The notes: generated by a model not told the origin, from the sequence alone. DNA of 64,000 nucleotides from Natronococcus pandeyae (GCF_008122205.1 NZ_PHNJ01000011.1:90713-154712), one strand, 5' to 3'. Counted from the stretch's first letter, positions 8,877 through 17,875 are shown. Made by a program: numbers and translations.

Positions 8877-9003
8877 AATAGAACTCGGTCTCTTGCGTCC
8901 CATACTTGTTTCATGCTCTCATGGGATAGCAGAATTTCCATCGAGTCAACACGGCTGCTGAAACCTATCACCGATCGAGGGCTTCAACAGAGCCGTCGAT
9001 CGC

Positions 9004-10044
9004 TCAGAGCGCAGAAAGCGGATTTTCTCGAGACGCGTGGTACAACGCCGTCAACCCGTCCGTCCATTGTGTACTGCTTTCCGCCGCGTGGCCGTCGTCC
9101 AGCGTGCCAAGCGAGTTCTCGAACGACCGAATCGCGTCGTGAAATCGACCGACGGAGCGCTCGATCTCACTGGCCGCCACCGCTTGCGACCCGAACTCGT
9201 ACGCCGCAAGCTCATCCGAAAGCGAGTGGCGTGCGTCCACGCCCAACTCGTATCGAAGATCATCGAGCCGCCCCTGATTCTCCAGCGTGGCGTCAGCCGG
9301 GGTGGCGGTCTGTGACAGCGATTCGTCGATCGCCAACACCGTCTCCTCGATCGCTGGCAACAGGGCGTGCAGTCGGAGATGGAGATACAGCGAGCGCAAC
9401 TCGGCGATGACCCCGAGCCCATTGTCGACGATCGCGGTCACCGACGTAGCAGCGTGATCGAGAAACTCTTCGAGCGGGTCGAACCGAAGCGCTTCGATCG
9501 CGTCGTCGAGTTGTAGTCGAACCGTTTCGAGGGCGTATGGATCGCGCCCGAGCGCAGCGAACCCGTCGGCCGGGTCGTCATCGTGGCGCAGTACTCGCCA
9601 CGCTTCGTCGAGAAACTCGTCAGTCAGTTCTCCGTCGTCAATACGGACCGGTGCATCGAGGACGTCAAGAAGCAGTCGTTGGGCCTGACTGTAGTCCTCG
9701 ACCGCCGTGAGCATTTCGACGACTTCGTCGTTCAGAAACCGATTTCCGGAGCGATCATGGGCCTCTTCGATCGACGCGCCGGCGGCCTGCAGATTCTCGT
9801 CGAGGTGCTCGATATCCAGCGTCGCCAGATCTCGCGGTGACGCAAGCGAGGCGCTCGAAAGGTGGTCGTAGTTCGCCTCGAGATGCTCACAGGCGGTTTC
9901 GATGAACGGCCGTGCGTCAGCACCCTGAGCGCGATTTTTCGCCTCCTGTCCTCGTTCGTATACACGTGGCCCTGCCAGTACGAGTCCGCCCGTCGCGCCG
10001 GCTGCAACAGTCACCCACTGCCGCCGTGTGAAGTCCTCATCCAT
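9004..10044 (-). CDS. Exported helical protein with Tat-like N-terminus
   Basis: 346 aa. The N-terminus MDEDFTRRQWVTVAAGATGG has a twin-arginine (RRQW) followed by a hydrophobic stretch to about residue 26, without a lipobox cysteine, so it is either cleaved or stays as an N-terminal anchor. The remainder is acidic, almost entirely helical, with repeated Glu/Asp-Leu/Ala patterns and no Cys. I recognise no family. It is divergent from the gene at 10135 with only 90 bases between the starts, which suggests joint regulation and possibly a shared function at the membrane. Confidence 0.7.
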   Translation of the reverse strand: MDEDFTRRQWVTVAAGATGGLVLAGPRVYERGQEAKNRAQGADARPFIETACEHLEANYDHLSSASLASPRDLATLDIEHLDENLQAAGASIEEAHDRSGNRFLNDEVVEMLTAVEDYSQAQRLLLDVLDAPVRIDDGELTDEFLDEAWRVLRHDDDPADGFAALGRDPYALETVRLQLDDAIEALRFDPLEEFLDHAATSVTAIVDNGLGVIAELRSLYLHLRLHALLPAIEETVLAIDESLSQTATPADATLENQGRLDDLRYELGVDARHSLSDELAAYEFGSQAVAASEIERSVGRFHDAIRSFENSLGTLDDGHAAESSTQWTDGLTALYHASRENPLSAL

Positions 10045-10134
10045 CTCGCCGGTGCCGGTTACTCATCCCCGCCACAAAGCTGTTGGCCAGAAGATATTAT
10101 TAGAATTGGTGAATTACAGGAACACAACAAGTGG

Positions 10135-11115
10135 ATGACTGCATTTACTCCCGCCGAGCAGCCGATCGACGACTCCATACAGGCGCTGCAGCCGACGTTT
10201 GCGGCGATCTCCGAGGCACGACTCGGAGTCGACCGACGCCAGTTCGCGACCGACGTCTCGCTCGAGGTCGCGCCGGTCACGGCGGCGCTCTTCGACCCCG
10301 ACGAAGGCGGACTCGACCTCGAGGCGCTCACCGACTCGACGGCGGTCGGGGAGCGAGAGTTACTCCGCGTCCGGAAGGTCTCGGAGGTGTACGAGCAGGA
10401 GCTGGGGGTCCGGCTCCCGACCGGGTCGCTCACCCGGGCGGCGCTCACCGCCGGCAAACTGACGACGATCGGCGGAATCCTCATTAGCCTCGATGGGGTC
10501 CGCGAAGCGACAGGCGCGATCAAAACCGCCTACACCAAGGGTGGTACCGATAACGTCGACGACGACCTGCTCGAGGATTTTTACGTCGCCTCGGGCGTGT
10601 TCATCGGAGAGCTGGTGTTGATGCTGACGCCGTTTTCCGCGAACTTCGCGTTTCAGGCGACCGGACGCCTCCACAGCCGGCTCCTGTGGCACCGGTTCAA
10701 GGAGTACCGGTCGGCCTACCGCATCCTGCTCCATCACCTCTACTACTTTTTCAACGGGGTTCCCAGCCTGGCGCTGCACACGCTGCGCGACGCCCGTGAT
10801 CACGTTACTGATTTCGTTGACTCGGTCGTCTTCCTGGTCGAGACCACCTGGGAGGTGTTCGATGAACCCGCCGTGCTCGGCGACCTCTCCCCGAGCGATC
10901 TCTCGCGGAGTCTCGTGCAGGGGATTCTGGATCTGTCGCTCGAGGACATTCGGGACGATCTCGGGGATGGGATCGATCGCCTCCAAGAATACGTTGAAGA
11001 AATCATTGCGGATCTGCAAGCCCATTACACCGAGCTTTTCGAGACGGTGTTGGGCGACGTCTCTCGAGACGACCTTATTGCGAGGATCGTTCGCACGCTC
11101 GTCGATCGCCGATGA
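10135..11115 (+). CDS. Hypothetical helical protein divergent from the Tat-exported gene
   Basis: 326 aa from the ATG at 10135; the frame is open further upstream, but that part overlaps the divergent gene. Residues MTAFTPAEQPIDDSIQALQP begin a soluble helical region. About 135-185 is mildly hydrophobic (LTTIGGILISLDGVREATG and FIGELVLMLTPFSANFAFQA), which could be a membrane-associated or re-entrant segment. Two aromatic-rich helices follow, then a long C-terminal amphipathic coiled-coil-like stretch. No family recognised. The intergenic 10045-10134 contains an AT-rich element (AAGATATTATTAGAATTGG) that can serve as TATA for one or both genes. Confidence 0.7.
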   Translation: MTAFTPAEQPIDDSIQALQPTFAAISEARLGVDRRQFATDVSLEVAPVTAALFDPDEGGLDLEALTDSTAVGERELLRVRKVSEVYEQELGVRLPTGSLTRAALTAGKLTTIGGILISLDGVREATGAIKTAYTKGGTDNVDDDLLEDFYVASGVFIGELVLMLTPFSANFAFQATGRLHSRLLWHRFKEYRSAYRILLHHLYYFFNGVPSLALHTLRDARDHVTDFVDSVVFLVETTWEVFDEPAVLGDLSPSDLSRSLVQGILDLSLEDIRDDLGDGIDRLQEYVEEIIADLQAHYTELFETVLGDVSRDDLIARIVRTLVDRR

Positions 11116-11266
11116 ATACTTTCGTTTCTGTCTCGGAGTCGGTTTTTCAAGTAGAACTGACGAATCACTGGCTGGAGAGTAAGGTTACTAACAATATTGC
11201 ATCTCTTGCTGGTTAGCCCGCAGATAGCCGGTGAATCATTGGTGCAGTACTCCGATTTCTAACCGA

Positions 11267-11596
11267 TCAGGAACTGACCAACGAACGCAGTTTACTCATC
11301 CGGCTGGGTTCGGCGAATTTCTGTCCGCACTCGGGGCAGGTCACACCGTCTCGCTTCCCAGCGACCCAGGTCCCGAGTTTGTAGCCGACGTACGCGCCGA
11401 TCAATCCGAGTGGGAGCATTGCGGTGAACCCGATTCCCGCAGTCGCGATCCCAAATGTTGTTCCAACACCAACTCCGAAAAAGAGTGCGAAGATCGCAGC
11501 AATGCCGAACGCGTACAGCAGTTTGTGTTTTGGTCTTTCCGGCCGGACGATCTCGTCGCATGACGTACACCTGACGTCAAGTGTTGTGATATCCAC
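11267..11596 (-). CDS. Membrane protein with split zinc ribbon
   Basis: 109 aa. A CxxC near the start (VRCTSCDEIVRP) and a second CxxC near the end (VTCPECGQKFAEP) can together form one zinc ribbon. Between them lie two hydrophobic segments (about residues 27-50 and 52-74, Gly-rich), so the ribbon halves meet on the cytoplasmic face. This layout recurs in haloarchaeal hypothetical proteins. No role is known. It is next to, and in the same direction as, the HNH gene at 11621-11974 upstream, with a 24-base gap. Confidence 0.75.
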   Translation of the reverse strand: MDITTLDVRCTSCDEIVRPERPKHKLLYAFGIAAIFALFFGVGVGTTFGIATAGIGFTAMLPLGLIGAYVGYKLGTWVAGKRDGVTCPECGQKFAEPSRMSKLRSLVSS

Positions 11597-11620
11597 ACGA
11601 CCTATATCTACACAATACAG

Positions 11621-11974
11621 TTAAAAATTCTGTCTTGACTTGGCGACAAACTCCTCTGGCGATGTGTCCTGATACTTTCCTTCAACTGTTCCATGACAGG
11701 AGGGACATAGTGCCACCAGATTTGAGAGCGCGTTCATCTGGTGCCACTCGCTCGCTGCGAACTCCCTGCGGGGCGTAATGTGGTGAACTGCGGGTCTCCT
11801 GCCGATCTCTGTTTCCGTCTTGCCACAAATCCGACACTGATAATCGTCCCGCTCGAGACACTTCCGCCGTTGTTTCGTCCAGTTCGGGCCGTACCCCGTC
11901 GCAGAGTACGGAGAGTCCAGTCCGAACAGGTTATAGAGGCCGCGAACCAGAATTTCGACGATAATGTTACCCAT
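11621..11974 (-). CDS. HNH endonuclease family protein
   Basis: 117 aa. Residues 30-45 carry a WTKQRRKCLERDDYQCRICG lead-in with CxxC, then AVHHITPRREFA (the HH pair) and NLVALCPSCHGTVEGKY (second CxxC and final His), a complete HNH zinc/ββα-metal fold. The first 25 residues include a hydrophobic helix. Such small HNH proteins are frequent near haloarchaeal mobile DNA; the target is unknown. All expected metal and catalytic residues appear present, unlike the broken HNH gene at 4.3-5 kb. Confidence 0.8.
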   Translation of the reverse strand: MGNIIVEILVRGLYNLFGLDSPYSATGYGPNWTKQRRKCLERDDYQCRICGKTETEIGRRPAVHHITPRREFAASEWHQMNALSNLVALCPSCHGTVEGKYQDTSPEEFVAKSRQNF

Positions 11975-12094
11975 TGCTGTCTGATCGCAAGATGCTTCTC
12001 CCAGATAAAATGTATTATATTGTGAATCCTAGGATCAGTATAGTTTTCAGGGAGCCACCAGCGCGGACGGCGGGGCCACTTTCCTTTCTGTGCA

Positions 12095-12585
12095 CTACGT
12101 CCGGTGCCGCTCCTCCTCGGGGATCGACTCGGGATCGACCGTGACGAGATCCCACTCGTCAGTCCCCCAGACCCACGACGGCGCGGCCCCAGAATCTCAT
12201 AACCGCGTCGTTCAGCATCGAACCGATGATAGATCGGCTCCTCGACGGCCCGGTCGGCCGGCGCGACCGCCTCCCAGCCCGCCCCCTCGGCGACGATCAC
12301 CGGCTCCGCTGGGAGGTCGGGCGACTCGTATGCGGCCGACTCGTTGGCCTCCGCCAGCACCTCCTCGAGGCGGTCGTCATCCCACGCGATCCGCACGGCG
12401 TCGTGGGCGGGGGTCGGCCCCGGAGTATTCCACTTGATTTTACCGTGGACCTCGGACGTTGACGGTGTTGCATCTATACTCCTGGGCGAATCGTCGGGCC
12501 GTTCGACGACGAACCCTTTCGAGGCAAGTAAACCCTTGAGATCGGACTCGGTACCGGAACTGAAAGCCGGCGTATAAATGGCCAT
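12095..12585 (-). pseudogene. Hypothetical acidic protein, frameshifted near its C-terminus
   Basis: From the ATG at 12585 the frame reads MAIYTPAFSSGTESDLKGLL and continues through VHGKIKWNTPGPTPAHDAVR and AVEEPIYHRFDAERRGYEIL. At about 12188 it must shift by one base to continue GAAPSWVWGTDEWDLVTVDP and end SIPEEERHRT at 12095. In the unshifted frame the sequence becomes Arg/Ser-rich. A paralogous C-terminus (GVVPSRIWGPDEDDFLTVDP) occurs as a relic at 41682-41790, which confirms the shifted reading. No domain name is known. A sequencing error in the G run is possible. A start at 12603 is also open. Confidence 0.6.
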
Positions 12586-12854
12586 GAAGCCAACAGATGG
12601 CACCCCTTGTCCGCGGCCGCCTCTTCTTTCGCTCGTTCCTTCTCGAGGGCCCTGATGGTGGCCTAATGGCTATATATGAGCGTGACCAAGCAGGACAGCT
12701 TTGACTTCATATAATGACAAGCTCATCAAATAACGGTTCTGGATCGCGGCCCGCCCTAGGGAGGCGAGCGAACGGGGCGCGACATCGTTCGGCCGCCGGT
12801 TCGTCCCAACCGACGGACTGGGTGACCGCGAGCTAGGCCACGGAATGCTTTTGC

Positions 12855-12870
12855 GTATGGGTACCCATAC
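12855..12870. promoter_or_regulatory. Palindromic operator of vapBC
   Basis: GTATGGGTACCCATAC is a perfect 16-bp palindrome ending 7 bases before the antitoxin ATG at 12878. VapB-type antitoxins repress their own operon by binding such palindromes, so this is the likely autoregulatory site. It may overlap the transcription start of a short-leader mRNA. Confidence 0.6.
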
Positions 12871-12877
12871 ATTATTC

Positions 12878-13105
12878 ATGAGCAAGAACATCGCCATCTC
12901 GGACGACGTCTACCGCGAGCTCAAGCGGGAGAAGGGCGAGCGGAGCTTCAGCGACGTCATCCGGGACCACCTCGAGGAGCGCCGCCAGCTCGCCGACGTT
13001 ACGGGGGCGGGCGTGCTCGATCCCGACACCCAGGGGGCCGTGAAAGACGACGTCGAACGCCTGAGCCAGGGAACGCTGTCGCGCCTTGACGATGAAACTC
13101 TGTGA
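12878..13105 (+). CDS. VapB-type antitoxin (ribbon-helix-helix-like)
   Basis: 75 aa starting MSKNIAISDDVYRELKREKG and continuing SFSDVIRDHLEERRQ, the strand-helix-helix pattern of archaeal DUF217-type VapB antitoxins. The tail is acidic and would wrap the toxin. The ATG at 12878 is chosen because the domain begins at once; an upstream TTG extension crosses the palindrome. It overlaps the toxin gene by 14 bases. Function by family: it neutralises the PIN toxin and represses the operon through the palindrome at 12855-12870. Confidence 0.8.
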   Translation: MSKNIAISDDVYRELKREKGERSFSDVIRDHLEERRQLADVTGAGVLDPDTQGAVKDDVERLSQGTLSRLDDETL

Positions 13106-13502
13106 TACGTCGGTTCTCGTCGATATTGACCGCGGTGGGGTCGACGACCGCGTCGGGAAACTCGACGATGAGGGTCGCCACGCGATCAGTACGGTGACCG
13201 TCACCGAACTCCGGCTCGGCGTGAACAAGCGATACGAGGCGGGGGACCACCGACAGGAGACGCTCGACGACCTCGAGCGCCTGCTCGCCCGGTTCGAAAT
13301 CGTTGACGCCGATCGAGCGATCGCGAGCGCCGCGGCCGATCTCATCCACACGCTGCAGGTGCGGGGCGAACCGCTCCACGATCTCCACGACGTCTACGTC
13401 GGCGCGACCGCCCTGACCGAACAGCTGCCGGTGCTCACCGCGAACGCGGATCATTTCGACCGGATGGACGATGTGGCCGTCGTCGACTGGACGACCTTTT
13501 GA
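13092..13502 (+). CDS. VapC-type PIN-domain ribonuclease toxin
   Basis: 136 aa from MKLCDTSVLVDIDRGG. The PIN acidic residues are visible: D6 in CDTSVLVD, E at TVTELRLG (about residue 37), D in DADRAIASAAADL (about 77), and D in LHDLHDVYVGATAL, followed by PVLTANADHFDRM. VapC toxins cleave RNA (often tRNA or rRNA) with Mg2+. It overlaps and follows its antitoxin. A TTG start two codons earlier is possible. The gene is intact and sits at the left flank of the secretion cluster, mirrored by a second pair at 40.7-41.3 kb. Confidence 0.85.
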   Translation: MKLCDTSVLVDIDRGGVDDRVGKLDDEGRHAISTVTVTELRLGVNKRYEAGDHRQETLDDLERLLARFEIVDADRAIASAAADLIHTLQVRGEPLHDLHDVYVGATALTEQLPVLTANADHFDRMDDVAVVDWTTF

Positions 13503-13542
13503 GCACGCTCCGGTGCGGGAGCTCCGAGGCTAACCCGGAGTC

Positions 13543-13715
13543 TGGCGGCCATGCAGCCAGTACAACAGGCTCCCCGCAGTGGCAGTGAGGGCCTTGCCAG
13601 TACCCGGTAACCCGCAAATAGAGCCCGGTGGCGGGAGAGAGCCGTTGTAGACGCCGTTGAGGATGGTTGTCAGATTCCTTATACCACGGAACCGGTCGAT
13701 CTCATTGACCGCCAT
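13543..13715 (-). pseudogene. Orc1/Cdc6 fragment (Walker A region)
   Basis: RNLTTILNGVYNGSLPPPGS followed by GLPGTGKALTATA is the pre-sensor helix and Walker A of haloarchaeal Orc1/Cdc6 replication initiators (usually ILNGxxxGxxPxxxxIYGxxGTGKT). The Walker A threonine is changed (GTGKA) and the sequence turns non-homologous after about 15 residues. Everything downstream (AAA+ lid and winged helix) is gone. Confidence 0.65.
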
Positions 13716-13914
13716 TGTTTTCGACGGTTCGCAAGCGACACCTCGTACCGGCTTAGAGAGCGAGACTGAAACTCCCTCGTGCCGCGGTCGGTCGTTACCG
13801 TCTATATCCTGACAACCGGCTCACAATCTTCCCAAACAGAATTAGTTCTTGAATGCCTTCACGCAGTATTTCGAATCAAACCGTAGAACAGATCCAATAA
13901 CGTAAATTAACATA

Positions 13915-13967
13915 CTAGTATCTATTTCTTAAATAAATTATTTATAGTAACGGATAAGAGCACGACT
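13915..13967 (+). promoter_or_regulatory. AT-rich promoter of the secretion cluster
   Basis: A very AT-rich run containing CTTAAATAAATTATTTATAG (13931-13950) lies 18-40 bases before the ATG at 13968, in otherwise GC-rich DNA. This is the expected position of an archaeal TATA box for a short-leader transcript. The stretch 13716-13914 holds no gene I can see. Confidence 0.5.
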
Positions 13968-14306
13968 ATGGGCCATCAGATTAAAGAGGCTCGAGCACTG
14001 GTCGTCCTGCTCGCGTTCATCGCAAGCACAGGGATCGCCGCGGCACAAGAAAACGAGATCAATAGTTCCCTGACAGAGATTGAGCAATTCGTCGCAACCA
14101 CACTGGGTCAGATCGGTGTGATCGTCTTCCTTATTGGTGCTGCCGCCTGGTTCGTCTCGCGCAAAAATGCCAGCCGTGCCCAGTGGGGCTGGCGAGGCAT
14201 GTGGGGCGGTGCTGGGATGATCATCCTTTCAGTCAGTTATAACGTGTTCGTGACGCTCTTCGAAGATCTCGCTCCGGGACTACTCCTCCCCTGGATCCCC
14301 CTCTGA
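13968..14306 (+). CDS. Pilin-like small membrane protein (VirB2/TrbC topology)
   Basis: 112 aa. A signal peptide covers residues 1-26 (ALVVLLAFIASTGIAAAQ with an AAA/Q-like cleavage site). Two transmembrane helices follow (about 46-66 and 74-96) separated by a short basic loop (SRKNASRAQWGWRG). That is the topology of VirB2/TrbC conjugative pilins. As the first gene of a cluster with VirB3-, VirB4-, VirB6- and VirD4-like products, it most likely supplies a pilus or channel subunit. The sequence itself is too short for a firm family match, so the identity rests on topology and context. Confidence 0.6.
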   Translation: MGHQIKEARALVVLLAFIASTGIAAAQENEINSSLTEIEQFVATTLGQIGVIVFLIGAAAWFVSRKNASRAQWGWRGMWGGAGMIILSVSYNVFVTLFEDLAPGLLLPWIPL

Positions 14307-14363
14307 CTAGTACGTCCAGCAGGACCCATGGCTCATCGCTAACAACAGCTCCATTCCCTACGA

Positions 14364-16241
14364 ATGCACAGACGGCACCTGTCGCTCGGACTCCTGCTCG
14401 TGGCCCTCCTGACACTCACAGGTAGCAGTGCGGGTGTGACATCCGCCTCGGACACTACGGCCAACGAAACAGACGTGTTCATTTCTGATAAGCCCGATCC
14501 AGAGGCTGGCTCACTCCCACCGTTCGTGCTTCCAGAGCTCGAGGATGTCGACAATGCAGAGAATATCTCCATGGCGGAGCTGAGTCAAATACGCGATTTC
14601 TACTATACGACGACGCTACCCCCGTATCGGGTCGGCACGGACCAGCAGACACTGCGTGAGTACCGTCTCGAGCAGTACCAGTCGATCGAGCGCAACGAGT
14701 CCACGAGTCTCTGGCTCCCGGACTCACAACGCTCGAACGGCACAGTTGTCACGGACGCTCACGTAACGATCCTTGGCACAGCAGAAGGGACACAGACCGG
14801 TCTGGAGTCTGAAGCGGCTGATGAAGACGATAACGAGAGTGACCTCCTGCTGGTGCCCCGTGACGGGACGGTCCTCACCCACCTCGATTACTCGACTCGC
14901 ATTCCGGAGGGAACCTGTGCCACGACCGACCAGACTCGGACCTGCCTCAACGTCACACTCACCGATCAGGAGGTCGACCGCACACTCGAGATCGGACCCC
15001 AATCGTGGAGTGGCAACCCAGAGACGCCCCACCAACTCACTTACTCCGACGCGAACGCGACCGAGCCGACAACGATGGAGGTGGAGGCGACGATCACCTC
15101 GACGCTTGCAATCCAGGAGACCACCTACGTCCGTGAAGGGACCGACTGGATACCAACGAATACGACCGATGCCGAGACGCTCGAACTCTCCCACACGGTC
15201 CAAGATAAGGCACCCGTTGTCGCCACGACGAACCAAGAGCTGTCGGTCGACCAGACGATCGTCCGTTCAGAGGAGGAGATCGACCGGATCATCCTCGAGT
15301 TCGATGGACCGGAGACGCTCCCTGATCGACGACTCTGGAGTACTGCGACGTTCGAGAACGATGCTGGGCAGATCGAGAATATCTGGGGGATTTACTCACA
15401 GCGCCAATACGAGAACGCCACGCGAGGCCATCGGCCAGGAACTGATATATCGATTCCCCCGGATCAAACCGAGTCCAACGCGACGGTGCCAGCGCTCGAG
15501 GACACATCGTCGGTGACACCGTCGACAATAAACCAGACACCCGAGCAACAGCTACCAGCGCCAGCGACACACCACGAAACCGTTCCGTTCCCGAACGTCC
15601 TCGAGAAGCAACTCACCGCACAGCGAGAGCACCCTACGTTTCAACGAGGCCAGAATACCAGCACCACAGTTCCACCAGAACTCGCCAGTTCAAACAGCTT
15701 CAGGTTCGACTCGGAACCAGCACCGCTCGATGAGCACGTCAATCTCACGTCAGTCGAACCGCATGGGCATACGACGCTCATCGTCGAGAACGCAGAGCAG
15801 CCAGTCACAGAGGTCCGCGATATCCACAACGATTCGATTCCACTCTCGACACAAACCGTCCAAGAGCGCGACGTTCAGCTCGAGGCGACGACCCTCAACG
15901 ACACTCATGCACGAATCCAACTGCTCGATGGAAACACCAGCCAGCCGCTTGCCGGCGAGGCACTCTGGCTCCAAGGCGCTGCCCAGGGGCAGGTCACAAC
16001 CGATTCTGATGGCGTTGCAATCGTCGAACGGCGTGATCTCTTCGTCACCGCCTCGTTCACGGGCGTGACCAACGCTGCGGAGGGGATCTATTACAGTTCG
16101 ACACAGACGCAGATCGCCTTCCAGCCAGAGCCGTTCAACATCTATCAGCTACTGCTGAGCTTCGCTGGGGCGTTCGTCTCGATTATCGCGTTTGTCATCT
16201 TCTACCTGCCGTTTGCGTATATGCGGGGTGCAGACAAGTGA
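14364..16241 (+). CDS. Large secreted, C-terminally membrane-anchored protein
   Basis: 625 aa. The signal peptide is at residues 1-28 (LSLGLLLVALLTLTGSSAG). A long Thr/Asn/Glu-rich extracytoplasmic part with many N-glycosylation sequons follows. About 500-570 is a beta-sandwich-like repeat (ARIQLLDGNTSQPLAGEALW, then GVAIVERRDLFV). A single transmembrane helix near 590-615 (LLLSFAGAFVSIIAFVIFYL) and a short basic tail end the protein. It would display a large domain outside the cell, suiting a mating-surface or channel-associated adhesin in the secretion cluster. Two Cys residues (about 177 and 184) could form a disulfide. No family recognised. Confidence 0.7.
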   Translation: MHRRHLSLGLLLVALLTLTGSSAGVTSASDTTANETDVFISDKPDPEAGSLPPFVLPELEDVDNAENISMAELSQIRDFYYTTTLPPYRVGTDQQTLREYRLEQYQSIERNESTSLWLPDSQRSNGTVVTDAHVTILGTAEGTQTGLESEAADEDDNESDLLLVPRDGTVLTHLDYSTRIPEGTCATTDQTRTCLNVTLTDQEVDRTLEIGPQSWSGNPETPHQLTYSDANATEPTTMEVEATITSTLAIQETTYVREGTDWIPTNTTDAETLELSHTVQDKAPVVATTNQELSVDQTIVRSEEEIDRIILEFDGPETLPDRRLWSTATFENDAGQIENIWGIYSQRQYENATRGHRPGTDISIPPDQTESNATVPALEDTSSVTPSTINQTPEQQLPAPATHHETVPFPNVLEKQLTAQREHPTFQRGQNTSTTVPPELASSNSFRFDSEPAPLDEHVNLTSVEPHGHTTLIVENAEQPVTEVRDIHNDSIPLSTQTVQERDVQLEATTLNDTHARIQLLDGNTSQPLAGEALWLQGAAQGQVTTDSDGVAIVERRDLFVTASFTGVTNAAEGIYYSSTQTQIAFQPEPFNIYQLLLSFAGAFVSIIAFVIFYLPFAYMRGADK

Positions 16242-16320
16242 TTCTCGAGCGATCCAGCACAGCGAGACTGAACATCCCCTCCACGGCTCCCACGCCGACG
16301 ACAGAGACTCCATCAGACTC

Positions 16321-17865
16321 ATGATCAGTTCTAGACTGCCCATTTCGATCGATGGCATCACAGAAAGCATCGGACCCACGACACTGGTGTCGGTCCAGAA
16401 GAGCATCGCGGCCCTTCCAGTTGACGGCACTCTGGGTATCATCGTCGCGTTCTACACGGACTGGGTCGCTGACTTCTTCATTTACATTCTGACTGGCATC
16501 CTCGGGTTCATTAGTGACCTCATTGCTGGCGGCCTCCTTTCGTTCATCATCTTCGACAGCCCCTATAGCGATCCTGCGATGCAGTCTGCCTTCCAGCATA
16601 ATCTGGATATCTTCCCCCAACTCCTGGTAATCGTCTTCATGGCCGGAGTCGCTTCCAAGCCGTTCGCCGATCAGCGCGAGGTGACGAACTTCATGCTGGT
16701 TTGGAAAACGCTGAAGGTGATCATTTTCGTGGCCGTTGCCCGCCAGATCATGCACTTTGGCCTGCTCCTTACGAACGCGATTATTCTGCATGTCTATACA
16801 GACGAATACGGCGCTGCGTTCGGACCCCAAATCCTCGAGGCTGGGTTCGATGGGGCAGCTGCTGCGGGCGCTGGTGCGGTTATGGGCGGACTCATCCTCA
16901 GCCTCGTATCCGTCGCAGGCATTTTGCTCGCCCTCGGTGTCTTCGTGTTCCGCGAGTTCCTCTTTAATGCGACGTTCATCCTGCTGCCCGTTCTTGGGGC
17001 CATGCTCTACCTAGATTTCGGCCCACTCCGCCACAGCTCGGCGATTGCAAAAACGATCCTGCGGGCGACAGCGTACATGCTGCTCGCAGGGATCATTATG
17101 GCCGGCCTGCTACAGACAGGTGCGGCAGCCGTCGGCGCGTATTCGGATATTCCCACCGAGGGCGAGCAAGCAAGTGATGCAGAGTTTGGCGAACTCCTCG
17201 AGGCAATGCTCTTCTGGCTAATCGGGCTGCTCGCCCCCGCACTCGTCGGACTGAAAGCAGCCATGATGGCCGGAATGTCACCGAGAGGCCTCAGTGGACG
17301 GAGTAGCGCGAAGAGTAGCTCGAGTTCTCAAAGTCAATCCTCTTCAACGAATTCATCGGGTGGGAAATCGCGACGTACCGCGCTGCTGGAGCAGGCGAGG
17401 TATGGAGGGGGGAGAGGGCTCAGGAGGGCTGACAGTAAGATAACTGGAGGGCGGGGAACTGCTGCTGCCAGCAGAGTAGGAACACGAGCAGGCCGAACGA
17501 AAGCAGCAGTCGGGGGTGCAGCCTCGTCGAAAGTCCCGGATAGATTTGTTAGCGGAGGAAAAGAAATAGGGTCTGGTGCGAAAAGAAGCGGAAAGCGCGT
17601 AGTTCAGGACGTGAAAGCTGGTGCCAACTACGCACCTCGAAATCTTCACCAATCCCCGCTCGAGTGGGCAGAGGCCGGGTTAGAACGATATCGGGAAAAT
17701 CCCGTTATCGACACGTCGACAAACACACAGTCTACTCAACGACCGAGCAGCGCCGGGACAGCCGAAGCCAGCAACAACACTGTCGACATAGACCCATCAC
17801 CGGACACAGGATCAAATCAACAGACACTGGACGATTGGACAGACGAATTCAGCAACCAAAAATAA
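16321..17865 (+). CDS. VirB6/TrbL-like polytopic membrane protein
   Basis: 514 aa from the ATG at 16321 (the frame is open earlier but overlaps non-coding spacer). Residues 1-320 contain about seven or eight hydrophobic helices (for example FFIYILTGILGFISDLIAGG, LLVIVFMAGVAS, LILSLVSVAGILLALGVFVF, MLLAGIIMAGLLQTGAAAVG). The remaining 190 residues are a Ser/Gly/Arg-rich disordered cytoplasmic tail. This is the VirB6/TrbL layout: inner-membrane channel component with a low-complexity tail. The tail region (about 17380-17600) uses AGG/AGA and GGG/GGA codons far more than neighbouring genes. It lies between the surface protein and the AAA+ ATPase genes, all co-directional. Confidence 0.65.
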   Translation: MISSRLPISIDGITESIGPTTLVSVQKSIAALPVDGTLGIIVAFYTDWVADFFIYILTGILGFISDLIAGGLLSFIIFDSPYSDPAMQSAFQHNLDIFPQLLVIVFMAGVASKPFADQREVTNFMLVWKTLKVIIFVAVARQIMHFGLLLTNAIILHVYTDEYGAAFGPQILEAGFDGAAAAGAGAVMGGLILSLVSVAGILLALGVFVFREFLFNATFILLPVLGAMLYLDFGPLRHSSAIAKTILRATAYMLLAGIIMAGLLQTGAAAVGAYSDIPTEGEQASDAEFGELLEAMLFWLIGLLAPALVGLKAAMMAGMSPRGLSGRSSAKSSSSSQSQSSSTNSSGGKSRRTALLEQARYGGGRGLRRADSKITGGRGTAAASRVGTRAGRTKAAVGGAASSKVPDRFVSGGKEIGSGAKRSGKRVVQDVKAGANYAPRNLHQSPLEWAEAGLERYRENPVIDTSTNTQSTQRPSSAGTAEASNNTVDIDPSPDTGSNQQTLDDWTDEFSNQK

Positions 17866-17875
17866 CTAATGGAAG

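Larger units (their letters stand above)
7979..8994. mobile_element. IS6-like element remnant (ends only)
   Basis: GGCTCTGTTGAAATCCT at 7979-7995 and its near-perfect inverse at 8978-8994 (RC GGCTCTGTTGAAGCCCT) match 15 of 17 positions. They resemble IS6-family ends (the GGxxCTGTTG(C/A)AA pattern). The 8 bases outside each end are similar (gctgatcg and gtcgatcg, 6 of 8). No transposase is left inside; the interior holds repeats, a MITE and a small membrane-protein ORF. Pairing of these two ends as one element is an inference. Confidence 0.4.

Noticed and set aside
7979..8994. Complete IS6-family element
   Set aside because: Only end-like inverted repeats remain; no transposase or intact interior, so listed as a remnant with low confidence.
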